Assembly (NCBI GenBank): GCA_910584115.1
Contig: CAJTYN010000003.1
Location: 24,306-51,393, forward strand
DNA: 27,088 nucleotides
From: an uncultured Lachnospiraceae bacterium
GTDB lineage: Bacteria; Bacillota; Clostridia; Lachnospirales; Lachnospiraceae
Direction: 5' to 3'
Shown here piece after piece: positions 1-8,747 of the stretch. The notes beneath the pieces are model-generated. The model had not been told where the DNA came from. It worked only from the letters and a program-made list of their open reading frames with translations, and did not search any database. Made by a program: the position numbers and the translations under genes. Numbering within the stretch: the first letter of the stretch is position 1; every line of letters starts with the position of its first letter.

Positions 1-19
1 TTGATGAAGGAGGATAAAA

Positions 20-796
20 ATGGGTATCATTGAAAAAATGCGGCTTGACAAAAAAGCGATCTTCGTGACCGGGGGCGCGCGTGGCATCGGGAAGAGTGTC
101 GCGACAGCTTTTGCAGAAGCAGGCGCAGATGTAGCGATCGTGGATGTGGATATCGATGAAGCTAAGAAGACCGCCGCTGAACTGGCGGACAAGAACGGCG
201 TCAAGACCATCGCGATCAAGACAGACGTGACCGATCCGGCACAGGTAGACGATATGGTCAAGGAAGTCGTGGATACTTACGGAAAACTGGACGTTGCTTT
301 CTGTAATGCAGGGATCTGCATCAATGTGGCAGCGGATGAGATGTCCTTTGAGCAGTGGAAGAAAGTCATCGATATCAACCTGACAGGCGTATTCCTGACG
401 GCCCAGGCGGCAGGCAAGCAGATGCTGAAACAGGGCAAAGGCTCCATCATCAATACGGCATCCATGTCCGGGCATATCGTCAACGTACCGCAGCCCCAGT
501 GCGCATACAACGCTTCCAAAGCAGGCGTCATCATGCTCACGAAATCCATGGCTGTGGAATGGGCGAAAAAAGGCGTCCGCGTAAACTGCATCAGCCCGGG
601 ATACATCGGGACCGACCTGATCAACAGTGATGAGAATCTCAAGCCATTGATCGAGAAATGGAATGCCATGGCTCCCATGGGAAGACTGGGCAAGCCGGAA
701 GAACTCCAGGCTGTATGTGTATACCTGGCCGGAGACGCCAGCGGCTTTACGACAGGTTCCGACTTCGTAGTGGACGGAGCGTTCACATGTTTCTAG
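20..796 (+). CDS. SDR-family ketose reductase / polyol dehydrogenase
   Basis: This is a 258-residue classical short-chain dehydrogenase, probably interconverting a hexitol and a ketohexose with NAD(P)H in the cytoplasm. The cofactor-binding TGGARGIG lies at residues 17-24, NAG at 96-98, structural Asn120, and the catalytic Ser150, Tyr163 and Lys167 (YNASK). The stretches around YNASKAG, VNCISPGYI, and the C-terminal TTGSD and DGAFTC resemble the fungal SOU1 sorbose reductase / mannitol 2-dehydrogenase group as I remember it, which suggests a ketose or polyol substrate rather than a lipid. The start has an AAGGAGG site 6-7 bases upstream. The gene is followed by a sugar ABC importer and sits in a hexitol/ketose locus. 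The exact substrate cannot be read from the sequence. Bases 1-19 are too short to show what lies upstream. Confidence 0.9.
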   Translation: MGIIEKMRLDKKAIFVTGGARGIGKSVATAFAEAGADVAIVDVDIDEAKKTAAELADKNGVKTIAIKTDVTDPAQVDDMVKEVVDTYGKLDVAFCNAGICINVAADEMSFEQWKKVIDINLTGVFLTAQAAGKQMLKQGKGSIINTASMSGHIVNVPQPQCAYNASKAGVIMLTKSMAVEWAKKGVRVNCISPGYIGTDLINSDENLKPLIEKWNAMAPMGRLGKPEELQAVCVYLAGDASGFTTGSDFVVDGAFTCF

Positions 797-818
797 GAAC
801 ACTTTTTAACCGATAGCT

Positions 819-833
819 TATAGCTGAGCTATA
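819..833. repeat. Perfect short inverted repeat between SDR and binding-protein genes
   Basis: TATAGCT, one G, then AGCTATA form a perfect 15-base palindrome in the 70-base gap. It is followed by an A-rich stretch rather than a T-tract, so it is not a plus-strand terminator. It could be a protein-binding site or a small processing hairpin. Its function is unknown. Confidence 0.4.
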
Positions 834-866
834 AAAAATATATTATTAAAGGGAGGACATGTAGCT

Positions 867-1943
867 ATGAAGAGAAAGATCTTAAGCGCGATCCTTTGCG
901 TAGCAATGGTAGCGACGATGCTGGTAGGCTGTGGTGGAGGATCCTCAGACAGCAGCTCAGACAGCGGCAGCAGCACGGAGGCGAGCGATGCGGGCGATGA
1001 TGCAGAAGCAGAGGACAGCGGTGATTCAGAGGCTGCTTCTGGCGACGTGAAGATCGGCATCACCATCCAGGACTTGAAGAACGACTACTGGGCAGGCGTT
1101 ATGGGCAAACTCGAAGGTCTCATGAAAGCAAAAGGTTACGACTATACACTGATCGACTGCGAAGACAACTCCGCGACACAGATCAGCCAGATCGAGAACT
1201 TCATCTCCAATGGCTGTAATCTGATCATGGTACATCCGTCTGACGCGGCGGCAGTAGAGACTGTATGCGGCGAGGCAATGGCAGCAGGCATCAAAGTAAT
1301 GTGCTGGGATGACCCGATGGAAAACACGACAGCAAACTGGATCTTAGACAACACAGCGCTTGGTAATGAGATCGGTAAAGCTGCTGCTGAATTCATCAAT
1401 GAACATTATACAAAAGACGAACCTGCAGAAGTATGCGTGATCGGTTATCCGTCCACAAAGGTACTTCTCGAAAGACAGAACGGTATCGAAGCAGGTCTGG
1501 AAGAGAACTGTGACGAAGGCAATTATGAGATCGTAGCCGAGATCGATGGTCTTCTGGCAAACGAAGCACAGGCAAACGTTGAGACGACACTCTCCGCACA
1601 TCCTGACTGTGGTGTTTACGTAGGTGTTGGCGCGGGCGCTATGATCGGTGCGAACGAAGCTCTCCTGCAGAAATTCGGCGGAGCTGGCAAGATCCCGGAA
1701 AACGTTGGCGTTATCACGACAGACGTTACTCCGCAGCAGCTGGAATCCCTTGCAGCAGGCGACGAAGCAGTACGCGCGATCGTTGGTTTTGAAGGATCCA
1801 GTACAGATACAGCACAGGCTTGCCTTGACATGTTCGATGCTATCCTGGCAGGGGACGACTTCTCTGGTGACAAACATGACGTTTACAGGGTGACTGGCCC
1901 GATCACAGCGGACAATGTTGAAGAGATCCAGGCAGGTATGTGA
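867..1943 (+). CDS. Sugar ABC transporter substrate-binding lipoprotein (RbsB-like)
   Basis: This is a 358-residue secreted lipoprotein that should capture a sugar or polyol outside the membrane and deliver it to the permease encoded downstream. The N-terminus is a lipoprotein signal with a charged start (MKRK), a hydrophobic core and lipobox LVGC, making Cys22 the lipidated residue. An acidic Ser/Gly/Asp/Glu-rich linker runs to about residue 60. The periplasmic-binding-protein type 1 fold then starts with VKIGITIQDLKNDYW and contains the typical HPSDAAAVE and CWDDP segments of the RbsB/galactose-binding group. GGGAGG lies 10 bases before the ATG. It is the first of three importer genes. A hairpin directly after the stop may let it be expressed more strongly than the ATPase and permease. 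Its ligand is unknown, but the downstream enzymes suggest a hexitol or ketohexose. Confidence 0.93.
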   Translation: MKRKILSAILCVAMVATMLVGCGGGSSDSSSDSGSSTEASDAGDDAEAEDSGDSEAASGDVKIGITIQDLKNDYWAGVMGKLEGLMKAKGYDYTLIDCEDNSATQISQIENFISNGCNLIMVHPSDAAAVETVCGEAMAAGIKVMCWDDPMENTTANWILDNTALGNEIGKAAAEFINEHYTKDEPAEVCVIGYPSTKVLLERQNGIEAGLEENCDEGNYEIVAEIDGLLANEAQANVETTLSAHPDCGVYVGVGAGAMIGANEALLQKFGGAGKIPENVGVITTDVTPQQLESLAAGDEAVRAIVGFEGSSTDTAQACLDMFDAILAGDDFSGDKHDVYRVTGPITADNVEEIQAGM

Positions 1944-1967
1944 TCCACATGATAATGTGTAAATAGT

Positions 1968-2004
1968 GTATAAGGGCGGTCTGCAGTGTCGACCGCCTTT
2001 ATAC
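1968..2004 (+). terminator. Strong intergenic hairpin (partial terminator or mRNA-stabilising stem)
   Basis: Arms 1968-1981 and 1991-2004 pair over 14 bases with a single G-T wobble around a 9-base loop. Only three T residues lie in the right arm and no long T-tract follows, so complete termination is doubtful. The position just after the binding-protein stop fits a read-through terminator or a 3'-end-stabilising stem that raises binding-protein mRNA above that of the ATPase and permease. Confidence 0.6.
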
Positions 2005-2069
2005 TGATAAGTCTGCCCGCGCAGACATCAATATGAAGGAAAGTCAGATATGGCCACGGGGGGAAGAAT

Positions 2070-3578
2070 ATGAGCGAAGAATATGTATTACAATTACAGC
2101 ATATAAGAAAAGAATACCCGGGTGTTGTGGCGCTGAAAGACGTTACATTGGAACTGAAGAAAGGCGAGATCCTGGCGTTGATCGGAGAGAATGGGGCCGG
2201 CAAGTCTACGCTGATCAAATGCTGTTCAGGGGCCGTTATCCCTACGTCCGGAAAGATCATCGTAAACGGTAAGGAATTTACCAGCATGACGCCCCAGCTT
2301 GCGGCGGAAAACGGGATTGCGATCATATATCAGGAGTTTAATAATGTAAAAGAATTGTCAGCGGCAGAGAACCTGTTCCTGGGGAGACCTATCCGAAAAG
2401 GCATCGTAGTTGACAAAAAAGCAATGGAAGAAGAGGCTGCCAAAGCTTTTGAGCAGCTTCGGATCAAGATCGATCCAAAAGCGCTGATGAAGAACCTGAC
2501 AGTCGGCTATCAGCAGATGGTTGAGATCGCAAAAGCGATCCAGCAAAATGCTAAGATACTGATCATGGATGAGCCTTCCGCGCCTTTGACGAGCGCTGAA
2601 GTCGAGAGCATGTTCATGGTGGTGGAGAGACTGCGTAAAGAAGGGATATCGATCATCTACATATCCCACAGACTTGAAGAGATATACCGCCTTTCAGACC
2701 GTATCTTAGTCATGCGGGATGGCGAATACGTAAAGACGTTGATCACGAAGGACAGCGAGGTCCAGGAACTGATCAAGCTCATGGTAGGACGTGAGCTGAC
2801 AGAGACATACCCGCCCAGAGGCGACTGCATCAAAGAGGATGAAGTGGTGCTGGAATTAAAAGACGTCACTGGGAACGGAGACAAAAATATAAATCTGAAA
2901 CTCCATAAAGGAGAGATCCTCGGTCTGGGTGGCTTGGTGGGTGCAGGCCGTACAGAACTTGCGGAGATGATCTTCGGGGCGGCCGTAAAAGAGTCCGGCC
3001 AGATGATCTTTAACGGAAAAGAAATCAACCCAAAGAGCCCAAGGGAAGCGATAGATCTAGGTATAGCGCTGGTGCCGGAAGACAGGAAACGCCATGGCGC
3101 TATGCTCGGCATATCCATAAAGAACAATATCAATATGCCGATTTACGAGAGAAATTCCACACTGAGTGTGATCAACTCGAAACAAGAACTGGAGATCGCT
3201 GAGAAGTACCGGGAAAACATGGCGATCAAGACCCCGTCACTGAATCAGCTCGTGAAGAACTTGAGCGGTGGTAACCAGCAGAAGGTCATCTTAGGAAGAT
3301 GGCTGGCGGCTGACTCCGAGCTGATCATCTTTGATGAACCTACCAGAGGTATCGATATCGGTGCAAAATACGAGATCTACAAACTGATGAACGACCTGGT
3401 AGAAAAAGAAGGCAAGTCGATCCTTATGATCTCCTCAGAGATGGAGGAATTGATGGGTATGTCAGACAGGATCATGGTGCTGGCAGAAGGCAATATGACT
3501 GGTGAATTAGAAAAAGATGAATTTAGCCAGGAAACGATCATGGCGTATGCATCTGCAGCAAATATTGAGGAGGGTTAA
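2070..3578 (+). CDS. Sugar ABC transporter ATP-binding protein (RbsA/MglA-like, two nucleotide-binding domains)
   Basis: This 502-residue protein has two tandem ABC ATPase domains, as in RbsA, MglA and XylG, and would power import through the neighbouring permease. Domain 1 has Walker A GENGAGKST at residues 39-47, the degenerate signature LTVGYQQ and Walker B ILIMDEPSAP. Domain 2 has a degenerate Walker A (GLVGAGRTE), a good signature LSGGNQQKV and Walker B LIIFDEPTRG. This asymmetry is normal for the family, so it is not a defect. Length is typical. A run of G residues (2058-2063) precedes the ATG. It lies 5 bases upstream of the permease gene and is probably co-transcribed with it. The family call is near certain. 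The substrate is not readable. Confidence 0.95.
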   Translation: MSEEYVLQLQHIRKEYPGVVALKDVTLELKKGEILALIGENGAGKSTLIKCCSGAVIPTSGKIIVNGKEFTSMTPQLAAENGIAIIYQEFNNVKELSAAENLFLGRPIRKGIVVDKKAMEEEAAKAFEQLRIKIDPKALMKNLTVGYQQMVEIAKAIQQNAKILIMDEPSAPLTSAEVESMFMVVERLRKEGISIIYISHRLEEIYRLSDRILVMRDGEYVKTLITKDSEVQELIKLMVGRELTETYPPRGDCIKEDEVVLELKDVTGNGDKNINLKLHKGEILGLGGLVGAGRTELAEMIFGAAVKESGQMIFNGKEINPKSPREAIDLGIALVPEDRKRHGAMLGISIKNNINMPIYERNSTLSVINSKQELEIAEKYRENMAIKTPSLNQLVKNLSGGNQQKVILGRWLAADSELIIFDEPTRGIDIGAKYEIYKLMNDLVEKEGKSILMISSEMEELMGMSDRIMVLAEGNMTGELEKDEFSQETIMAYASAANIEEG

Positions 3579-3583
3579 GCCAT

Positions 3584-4534
3584 ATGAATGAAAAAACGTT
3601 AGCTTATAGGATAAAAGACCAGGCGATCTGGGTCGTATTTATTGTACTCGTCATAGCGTTTACGATCGCGAATCCCAGATTTATCAATCCAAACAACCTG
3701 TTCATGATGATCCGTCAGGTATCCTTCTATGGGATCGCTTCTATCGGTATGACATTCGTTATCCTGCTGGGTGATATCGACTTGTCAACAGGTACGATCA
3801 TCTCCTTTGTAAATATCATCTGTGCTTATTTCATGGTAAATATGGGGATGCCCATGATCGTGGCGATCATCCTCACATTAGCGATCGCTACATTGATCGG
3901 TGTACTGAACGGATTCATGGTCTCAACGATCGGGATCCCGGCGCTGATCGCGACTTTTGCCACACAGACGGCTTTCCTCGGACTGACCTACATCATCTGC
4001 GGCGGTCTTCCGATCAATGGTTTTACAGAGAGCTTCAAAGTCATCGGGCAGGCGTACGTATGGATCATCCCGGTCCCCGTCATCATCATGGCGCTGTGCT
4101 TTGCACTGGGTTCATTCATCCTGAATAAGACATATTTCGGACGTTATTTCTACGCAGTGGGCGGTAACGTGGAAGCAGCGAAACTGTCCGGTATCCGTGT
4201 GAGCAGGATCAAATATCTGGTATTTGCATTGTCTGGATTTTTCGCGGGCCTCGCAGGACTGGTCATCCTGTCCCGTACAAATTCCGGTATGGCAAATGCT
4301 GGTGACGGATATGAATTTGACGTTATCACCTGTGTAGTATTAGGTGGTGTGTCAGTAACCGGCGGCTATGGTAGGATGTCAGGTGTCGTAGCAGGTACAT
4401 TCATCATCGGCGCTCTGAAAAATGGTATGGTACTTATGAACATCAACTCATATGTACAGAACATAGTCATGGGTGTGGTACTCGCACTCGCGGTCGGATT
4501 TGACTGTATCCAGAAGAAGAATCAGCAGAACTGA
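3584..4534 (+). CDS. Sugar ABC transporter permease (RbsC-like)
   Basis: This 316-residue polytopic membrane protein of the ribose/xylose/galactose permease family would form the membrane channel of the importer, probably as a homodimer. Many hydrophobic segments are visible, beginning at about residues 13-30. The family hallmarks are GDIDLSTG near residues 62-69, the cytoplasmic coupling segment GNVEAAKLSGI, and the late glycine-rich VVLGGVSVTGGYG. A GAGGAGGG site (3567-3574) lies inside the end of the ATPase gene, so the two genes are closely coupled. It is the last importer gene before the terminator at 4555-4587. No ATPase or binding protein is missing, so the importer is complete. Confidence 0.94.
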   Translation: MNEKTLAYRIKDQAIWVVFIVLVIAFTIANPRFINPNNLFMMIRQVSFYGIASIGMTFVILLGDIDLSTGTIISFVNIICAYFMVNMGMPMIVAIILTLAIATLIGVLNGFMVSTIGIPALIATFATQTAFLGLTYIICGGLPINGFTESFKVIGQAYVWIIPVPVIIMALCFALGSFILNKTYFGRYFYAVGGNVEAAKLSGIRVSRIKYLVFALSGFFAGLAGLVILSRTNSGMANAGDGYEFDVITCVVLGGVSVTGGYGRMSGVVAGTFIIGALKNGMVLMNINSYVQNIVMGVVLALAVGFDCIQKKNQQN

Positions 4535-4554
4535 TCTAGAACATAAAAGGACTT

Positions 4555-4587
4555 GAGGGATCCCAGTAGAGATACTGGGGTCTCTTT
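4555..4587 (+). terminator. Terminator after the ABC importer genes
   Basis: Arms 4555-4568 and 4573-4586 form a 14-base-pair stem including G-T wobbles, with the tetraloop GAGA and a short T-run at its end. It lies 20 bases after the permease stop. The U-tract is short, so some read-through is possible. Confidence 0.7.
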
Positions 4588-4757
4588 ATGTCTTCGTTTT
4601 TTATGCGGTCTTCTTCTGCCCTGTGGTGGTCCCTATACAATAACATTTTTTCGGGGGATGCTCAATACTTATTTGATCTTTTTAAAAATATTTTATCAAT
4701 GTTTTATTTTTCTAAAAAATATACTATATACTGGAGAAAAATTTAGCACTTTTTTTA

Positions 4758-4786
4758 TTTACAAAAGTTTTAAAGACTGGTAAAGT
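4758..4786 (+). promoter_or_regulatory. Candidate SigmaA promoter for the catabolic genes
   Basis: TTTACA (4758-4763) and TAAAGT (4781-4786) are exactly 17 bases apart, and TG-N precedes the -10 box as in extended -10 promoters. Predicted transcription would begin near 4793, leaving a leader of about 50 bases before the kinase start. I see no clear catabolite-repression operator around it. Confidence 0.5.
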
Positions 4787-4841
4787 ATGCTTGTAAGAGA
4801 AAGTCGTAGCAGTCAGGTGTTTTGCAGTGATGGAGGTGGTT

Positions 4842-6362
4842 ATGGAACTATTATTGGGGATCGATGCGGGGACGAGTTCCTGTAAGATCGCTTTTTTCCA
4901 AAAGGACGGGACGGTCGTGGCCACGGGCACGGGTAAATACCCTATCTACCATCCGAAGCCGGGATGGGCGGAGCAGTCGCCCCAGGATTGGTGGACGGCT
5001 GTGCATCAGACGATCAGGCGTCTGATCGAAGAACATTCTATTTCCCCATCAGACGTAAAGGGCATCGGTGTGGACGGGATGAGCTGGGCGGCTGTGGCGG
5101 TCGGCCGGGATGGAGAGGTCCTGGTGGATACGCCGCTGTGGATGGACACCAGGGCCGGCAAGATCTGTGCCGAGCTCAGACAGCGCTATGGGGAAGAGGC
5201 TTTTTTCCAAGTGAGCGGCAATCCGCTCCAGCCTTTTTACACCACGGGGAAGATCCTCTGGTATAGAGAAGAGATGCCCCAGGTGTATGAGAGGATCGAC
5301 AAGATCCTCCAATGCAATAGTTTTCTGGTGTACCGTCTCACCGGGGTGGCTACGCAGGATCTGTCCCAGGGATATGGATTCCATTGTTTTGATATGGAAC
5401 GGGGAGTCTGGGATGAAGAGATGCGGGAAATGCTGGGGATCCCGGCGCATTTTCTGCCGGATATCTATCCCTGCCATAAGATCGTGGGCGGCGTATCCAA
5501 GGAAGCGGCCAGTCTCACGGGTCTGTTGGAAGGAACGCCCGTAGCGGCCGGCGGATTGGATGCCGCGTGCAGCGCTCTCGGCGCGGGAGTGCTGCACGCG
5601 GGAGAGACGCAGGAGCAGGGAGGACAGGCAGGCGGTATGAGCGTCTGTATGGACACCTGTGCGGCGGATCCCAGATTGATCTTGAGCCATCATGTGGTCC
5701 CGGGTAAATGGCTGCTCCAGGGGGGCACGACCGGAGGCGGGAGCGTCATGCGCTGGTTTGAAAAAGAGTTCGCGGACTATGAGAGGTCTGCGCAGGAGAG
5801 GACAGGCCAGTCCTCCTTAGATCAGCTCAATGAGATCGCCAGGGAGATCCCCTGCGGCAGTGAAGGACTGATCTTCCTTCCTTATATGGCCGGTGAGCGC
5901 AGTCCGATCTGGGACGACTGTGCCAAAGGAGTGTACTACGGCGTGGATTTCTCGAAGACGAAGGGACATTTTGTCCGGGCATCCATGGAAGGTGTGGCCT
6001 ATGCCCTGCGCCATAATCTGGATGTGGCGGAGAAGGCGGGAGCGTCCGTGGAAGAGCTGCGCGCTGTGGGCGGATCGGCAAATTCACTTTTGTGGACCCA
6101 GATCAAATCCGACGTGACGGGAAAACGGATCGTGGTGCCGTCCTCGGATACGGCGGCGGCCCTGGGTGCAGTGATCCTGGCCGGCGTGGGCATCGGGATG
6201 TATGAAAGCTTCGAGGAGGCCGTGGAGATGACTGTGAAAGTCAGCAGGGTCCACGAGCCGGATATGGAGAAACACCAGCAGTATCAGGAATATCATGACA
6301 CATATTTGGAACTGTATGAAGATCTGAAAGGATTAATGAAAAAAACAGGAGGAGCCAGATGA
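4842..6362 (+). CDS. FGGY-family carbohydrate kinase (xylulokinase-like)
   Basis: This kinase of 506 residues should phosphorylate a polyol or ketose with ATP after uptake. The N-terminal phosphate loop GIDAGTSS is at residues 6-13, the sugar-binding segment PLWMDTRA at 98-105, and the putative catalytic base is Asp240 in GGLDAACS. The C-terminal ATP-binding part includes GGSANS and AALGAV. ATG 4842 is preferred over a GTG at 4827 because GGAGG (4832-4836) sits five bases before it, whereas the GTG has no such site. Its stop overlaps the next start (ATGA), so the two are translationally coupled. It resembles xylulokinases in general layout, but the context of GatD-, GatZ- and GatY-like enzymes argues for a hexitol or ketohexose substrate. 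That specificity is inference. Confidence 0.9.
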   Translation: MELLLGIDAGTSSCKIAFFQKDGTVVATGTGKYPIYHPKPGWAEQSPQDWWTAVHQTIRRLIEEHSISPSDVKGIGVDGMSWAAVAVGRDGEVLVDTPLWMDTRAGKICAELRQRYGEEAFFQVSGNPLQPFYTTGKILWYREEMPQVYERIDKILQCNSFLVYRLTGVATQDLSQGYGFHCFDMERGVWDEEMREMLGIPAHFLPDIYPCHKIVGGVSKEAASLTGLLEGTPVAAGGLDAACSALGAGVLHAGETQEQGGQAGGMSVCMDTCAADPRLILSHHVVPGKWLLQGGTTGGGSVMRWFEKEFADYERSAQERTGQSSLDQLNEIAREIPCGSEGLIFLPYMAGERSPIWDDCAKGVYYGVDFSKTKGHFVRASMEGVAYALRHNLDVAEKAGASVEELRAVGGSANSLLWTQIKSDVTGKRIVVPSSDTAAALGAVILAGVGIGMYESFEEAVEMTVKVSRVHEPDMEKHQQYQEYHDTYLELYEDLKGLMKKTGGAR

Positions 6363-7408
6363 AAGCAGGAGTCGTACATGCACGGGAAGATATCAGGTAT
6401 GAGGACATCGAGAAGCCGGTGCCAAAAGAAGGCCAGGTACTGATCAAGGTAAAATACACCGGGATCTGTGGTTCGGACGTGCCCCGGGTCAATGGGGACG
6501 CATGCCATTTCTTCCCGAATGTATTGGGCCATGAATTTTCCGGAACGGTAGAGGAAGTGGGCGCGGGTGTTACGAGCCTTACGCCCGGCGACCGTGTGGC
6601 GGGGGTCCCTCTCGTGCCCTGCATGAAATGTGAGGACTGCCAGAAAGGAAATTATTCCCTGTGCAGACATTACAGTTTTATCGGCTCCCGTGAATTTGGC
6701 AGTTTTGCGGAATACGTGGTGGTGCCTGAAGCAAACGCTGTGAGATTTTCTGAAGACGTTTCCTTCGAGCAGGGGGCTTTCTTCGAGCCGGCGACGGTGG
6801 CCCTGCACGGGCTGGAACGCCTCCAGTACACAGGCGGGAAGACGGTCGCGGTCTTAGGCGGCGGGACCATCGGCATGTTCGTGATGCAGTGGGCGAAGAT
6901 CTTCGGCGCTAAAGAGGCTGTGGTCTTCGATATCGCGCCGGAACGGCTGGAGCTGGGGCGTAGGCTGGGCGCGACGGCGGGGATCAACACCTTGGAAAAA
7001 GATTTTATGGAACAGGCCATGAAACTGACCGGCGGTAAAGGCTTCGACTACGTGTATGAGACGGCGGGAAACACGATCACGATGAAGATGGCATTTGCGC
7101 TGGCGGCAAATAAAGCGGGTGTGTGCTTCGTAGGGACACCGACGAGAGAGCTGAGTTTCACCGTGGATGAGTGGGAAAATATGAACCGCAAGGAATTTAA
7201 CCTGACAGGATCCTGGATGTCCTACAGCGCGCCGTTCCCGGGCCATGAATGGGAACTCACATCTCACTATTTCCAGACAGGCGCCCTGAAATTTGACGAG
7301 TCCTTCATCTTCCGCAAGATCCCGCTGAGCCAGATCGCGGAGGCCTTTGAACTCTACAAGACACCCGGTGCCGTAAAAGGTAAGATCCTGATCGACAGTG
7401 AAGCATAA
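6359..7408 (+). CDS. gatD: Zinc-dependent polyol-phosphate dehydrogenase, GatD-like
   Basis: This 349-residue medium-chain dehydrogenase resembles galactitol-1-phosphate 5-dehydrogenase, which makes tagatose 6-phosphate. Catalytic zinc ligands are Cys37, His58 with Glu59, and Glu143. The structural zinc cysteines are Cys88, Cys91, Cys94 and Cys102. The NAD-binding GGGTIG lies near residue 167. Family-specific segments shared with E. coli GatD as I remember it are CGSDVPR, LGHEFSG, FIGSREFGSFAEY and a GSWMSYS motif followed by PGHEWE. The ATG overlaps the kinase stop by four bases. Because the kinase would supply the phosphorylated substrate, this enzyme probably oxidises a hexitol phosphate. 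The stereochemistry is unproven, and a free-polyol dehydrogenase of the sorbitol dehydrogenase type is the main alternative. Confidence 0.85.
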   Translation: MKAGVVHAREDIRYEDIEKPVPKEGQVLIKVKYTGICGSDVPRVNGDACHFFPNVLGHEFSGTVEEVGAGVTSLTPGDRVAGVPLVPCMKCEDCQKGNYSLCRHYSFIGSREFGSFAEYVVVPEANAVRFSEDVSFEQGAFFEPATVALHGLERLQYTGGKTVAVLGGGTIGMFVMQWAKIFGAKEAVVFDIAPERLELGRRLGATAGINTLEKDFMEQAMKLTGGKGFDYVYETAGNTITMKMAFALAANKAGVCFVGTPTRELSFTVDEWENMNRKEFNLTGSWMSYSAPFPGHEWELTSHYFQTGALKFDESFIFRKIPLSQIAEAFELYKTPGAVKGKILIDSEA

Positions 7409-7418
7409 GGAGGAGAAC

Positions 7419-8720
7419 ATGCGGATACATCCATTACAGGAAATGATGCGGCGCAGGAAAAACGGAGAGAAATGCGGGATCCCTTCTTATTGTACAGCCA
7501 ACGGATTGGCCCTGGAAGCTCTGATGGAGAGGGCAAAAGAGCTGGGCAAGCCGGTCCTGATCGAGGCGACGGCCAATCAGGTGAACCAATTCGGCGGGTA
7601 TACGGGGATGAAGCCGGCTGATTTTATGAAATATATCTTAGACCTGGCGGATAAAGTGGGGATGGATCAAGATCTTCTGATCCCCGGGGGCGACCATCTG
7701 GGTCCGTTGACCTGGGCGGGTGAGCCGGAAGCTTCCGCCATGGAAAAAGCCAGGGAGCTGGTGCGCCAGTTCGTGGAGGCGGGATTTACCAAGATCCATC
7801 TGGATACCAGCATGAAGCTCGGGGACGATGCGGCAGATGCGCCCCTCTCCACGGAAGTGATCGCGCGCCGAGGCGTGGAATTGTATAAGGTATGTATGGA
7901 GGCTTATGAAAAACGCCGGATACAGGAGCCGGATGCCCTGCGCCCTGTATTCATCATCGGCAGCGAAGTGCCTATCCCGGGCGGCGCCCAGGAAGAGGAG
8001 GAAGGCATCAGCGTTACAAAGCCGGAAGATTTCGCAGATACGGTGCAGACTTATAAAAGGGTCTTTGCGGAAAATGGAGTCGCGGACGGCTGGAAAGACG
8101 TGATCGCTGTTGTTGTGCAGCCAGGCGTGGAATTCGGCGATTCCCAGGTGTTCTTATACGATAAGGGCGAAGCCGTATCCCTGTGCAAAAAGCTGGAGGA
8201 CTATCCGGAAGTCGTCTTCGAAGGCCATTCAACAGATTACCAGACAAAGGAATGCCTCCGTGAGATGGTCGAAGACGGCATCGCGATCCTGAAGGTGGGA
8301 CCGGCTCTGACATTTGGCCTGCGTGAGTCCCTTTTTGCACTGAGCATGATCGAAAGGGAACTGATCCCGCAGGAAAAATGGGCCGATCTTCCCGCAGTCC
8401 TGGAGAGAGTCATGCTGGCAGATCCGGGAAATTGGCAGAAACACTACCATGGCACAGAAGAGGAGCTGGCATTCGCGCGGAAATACAGCTTTTCTGACAG
8501 GTGCCGCTACTATATGGGAGAGCCGGATGTGACGGCAGCCATTGACAAGCTGTTTGCGAACCTATCAGAAAAAGGGATCCCGATGACGATCCTCCATCAG
8601 TACATGCCTCTCCAGTACGAAAAGGTCATCCGGGGAAAACTCAAGGCAGACGCCCGGTCACTGGCAAAGGATGGTGTCGTGCAGTTTATGCTGGACTACG
8701 AGTATGCCGCAAGATCCTAA
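7419..8720 (+). CDS. gatZ: Tagatose-bisphosphate aldolase non-catalytic subunit family (GatZ/KbaZ-like)
   Basis: This 433-residue protein matches the GatZ/KbaZ family over its full length. Conserved blocks are IEATANQVNQFGGYTGM, GGDHLGP, FTKIHLDTSM, VVVQPGVEF, the HSTDYQT segment and LKVGPALTF. In the gat and kba pathways this protein supports the class II aldolase, and some members of the family are reported to be ketohexose 6-phosphate 4-epimerases. The start at 7419 is chosen because AAGGAGG (7407-7413) lies five bases before it. The upstream in-frame GTG (7398) has no site and lies within the previous gene. It is followed after a short gap by the GatY-like aldolase. Whether it is an aldolase partner or an epimerase is open, and matters because no tagatose-6-phosphate kinase is present here. 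Confidence 0.92.
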   Translation: MRIHPLQEMMRRRKNGEKCGIPSYCTANGLALEALMERAKELGKPVLIEATANQVNQFGGYTGMKPADFMKYILDLADKVGMDQDLLIPGGDHLGPLTWAGEPEASAMEKARELVRQFVEAGFTKIHLDTSMKLGDDAADAPLSTEVIARRGVELYKVCMEAYEKRRIQEPDALRPVFIIGSEVPIPGGAQEEEEGISVTKPEDFADTVQTYKRVFAENGVADGWKDVIAVVVQPGVEFGDSQVFLYDKGEAVSLCKKLEDYPEVVFEGHSTDYQTKECLREMVEDGIAILKVGPALTFGLRESLFALSMIERELIPQEKWADLPAVLERVMLADPGNWQKHYHGTEEELAFARKYSFSDRCRYYMGEPDVTAAIDKLFANLSEKGIPMTILHQYMPLQYEKVIRGKLKADARSLAKDGVVQFMLDYEYAARS

Positions 8721-8747
8721 AATATCTAGAGGAAAGGAAAAAGGGAC

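Larger units (their letters stand above)
4535..4841 (+). other. Intergenic region between importer and catabolic genes
   Basis: This is about 300 bases without a gene. It contains a stem-loop terminator (4555-4587), an AT-rich middle part with no feature I can support, and a promoter candidate (4758-4786) followed by the leader of the kinase gene. A 76-codon frame across it starts at the terminator and shows no recognisable protein. Confidence 0.6.

Noticed and set aside
2011..2026. GTCTGC-CCGC-GCAGAC hairpin between binding-protein and ATPase genes
   Set aside because: It is perfect but only six base pairs, with no T-tract and no obvious role next to the stronger hairpin at 1968-2004, so I did not list it separately.
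2070..3578. Degenerate second Walker A and first signature motif in the ATPase as signs of decay
   Set aside because: This asymmetry is standard for RbsA/MglA-type double ATPases.
4553..4783. A 76-codon frame in the importer-kinase gap
   Set aside because: It begins on the terminator stem, lacks a ribosome binding site, and its AT-rich Phe/Ile/Lys translation reflects base composition.
5049..5693. A 214-codon open frame on the - strand
   Set aside because: It is antisense to the FGGY kinase and has low-complexity His/Arg/Pro-rich sequence with no domain or ribosome binding site.
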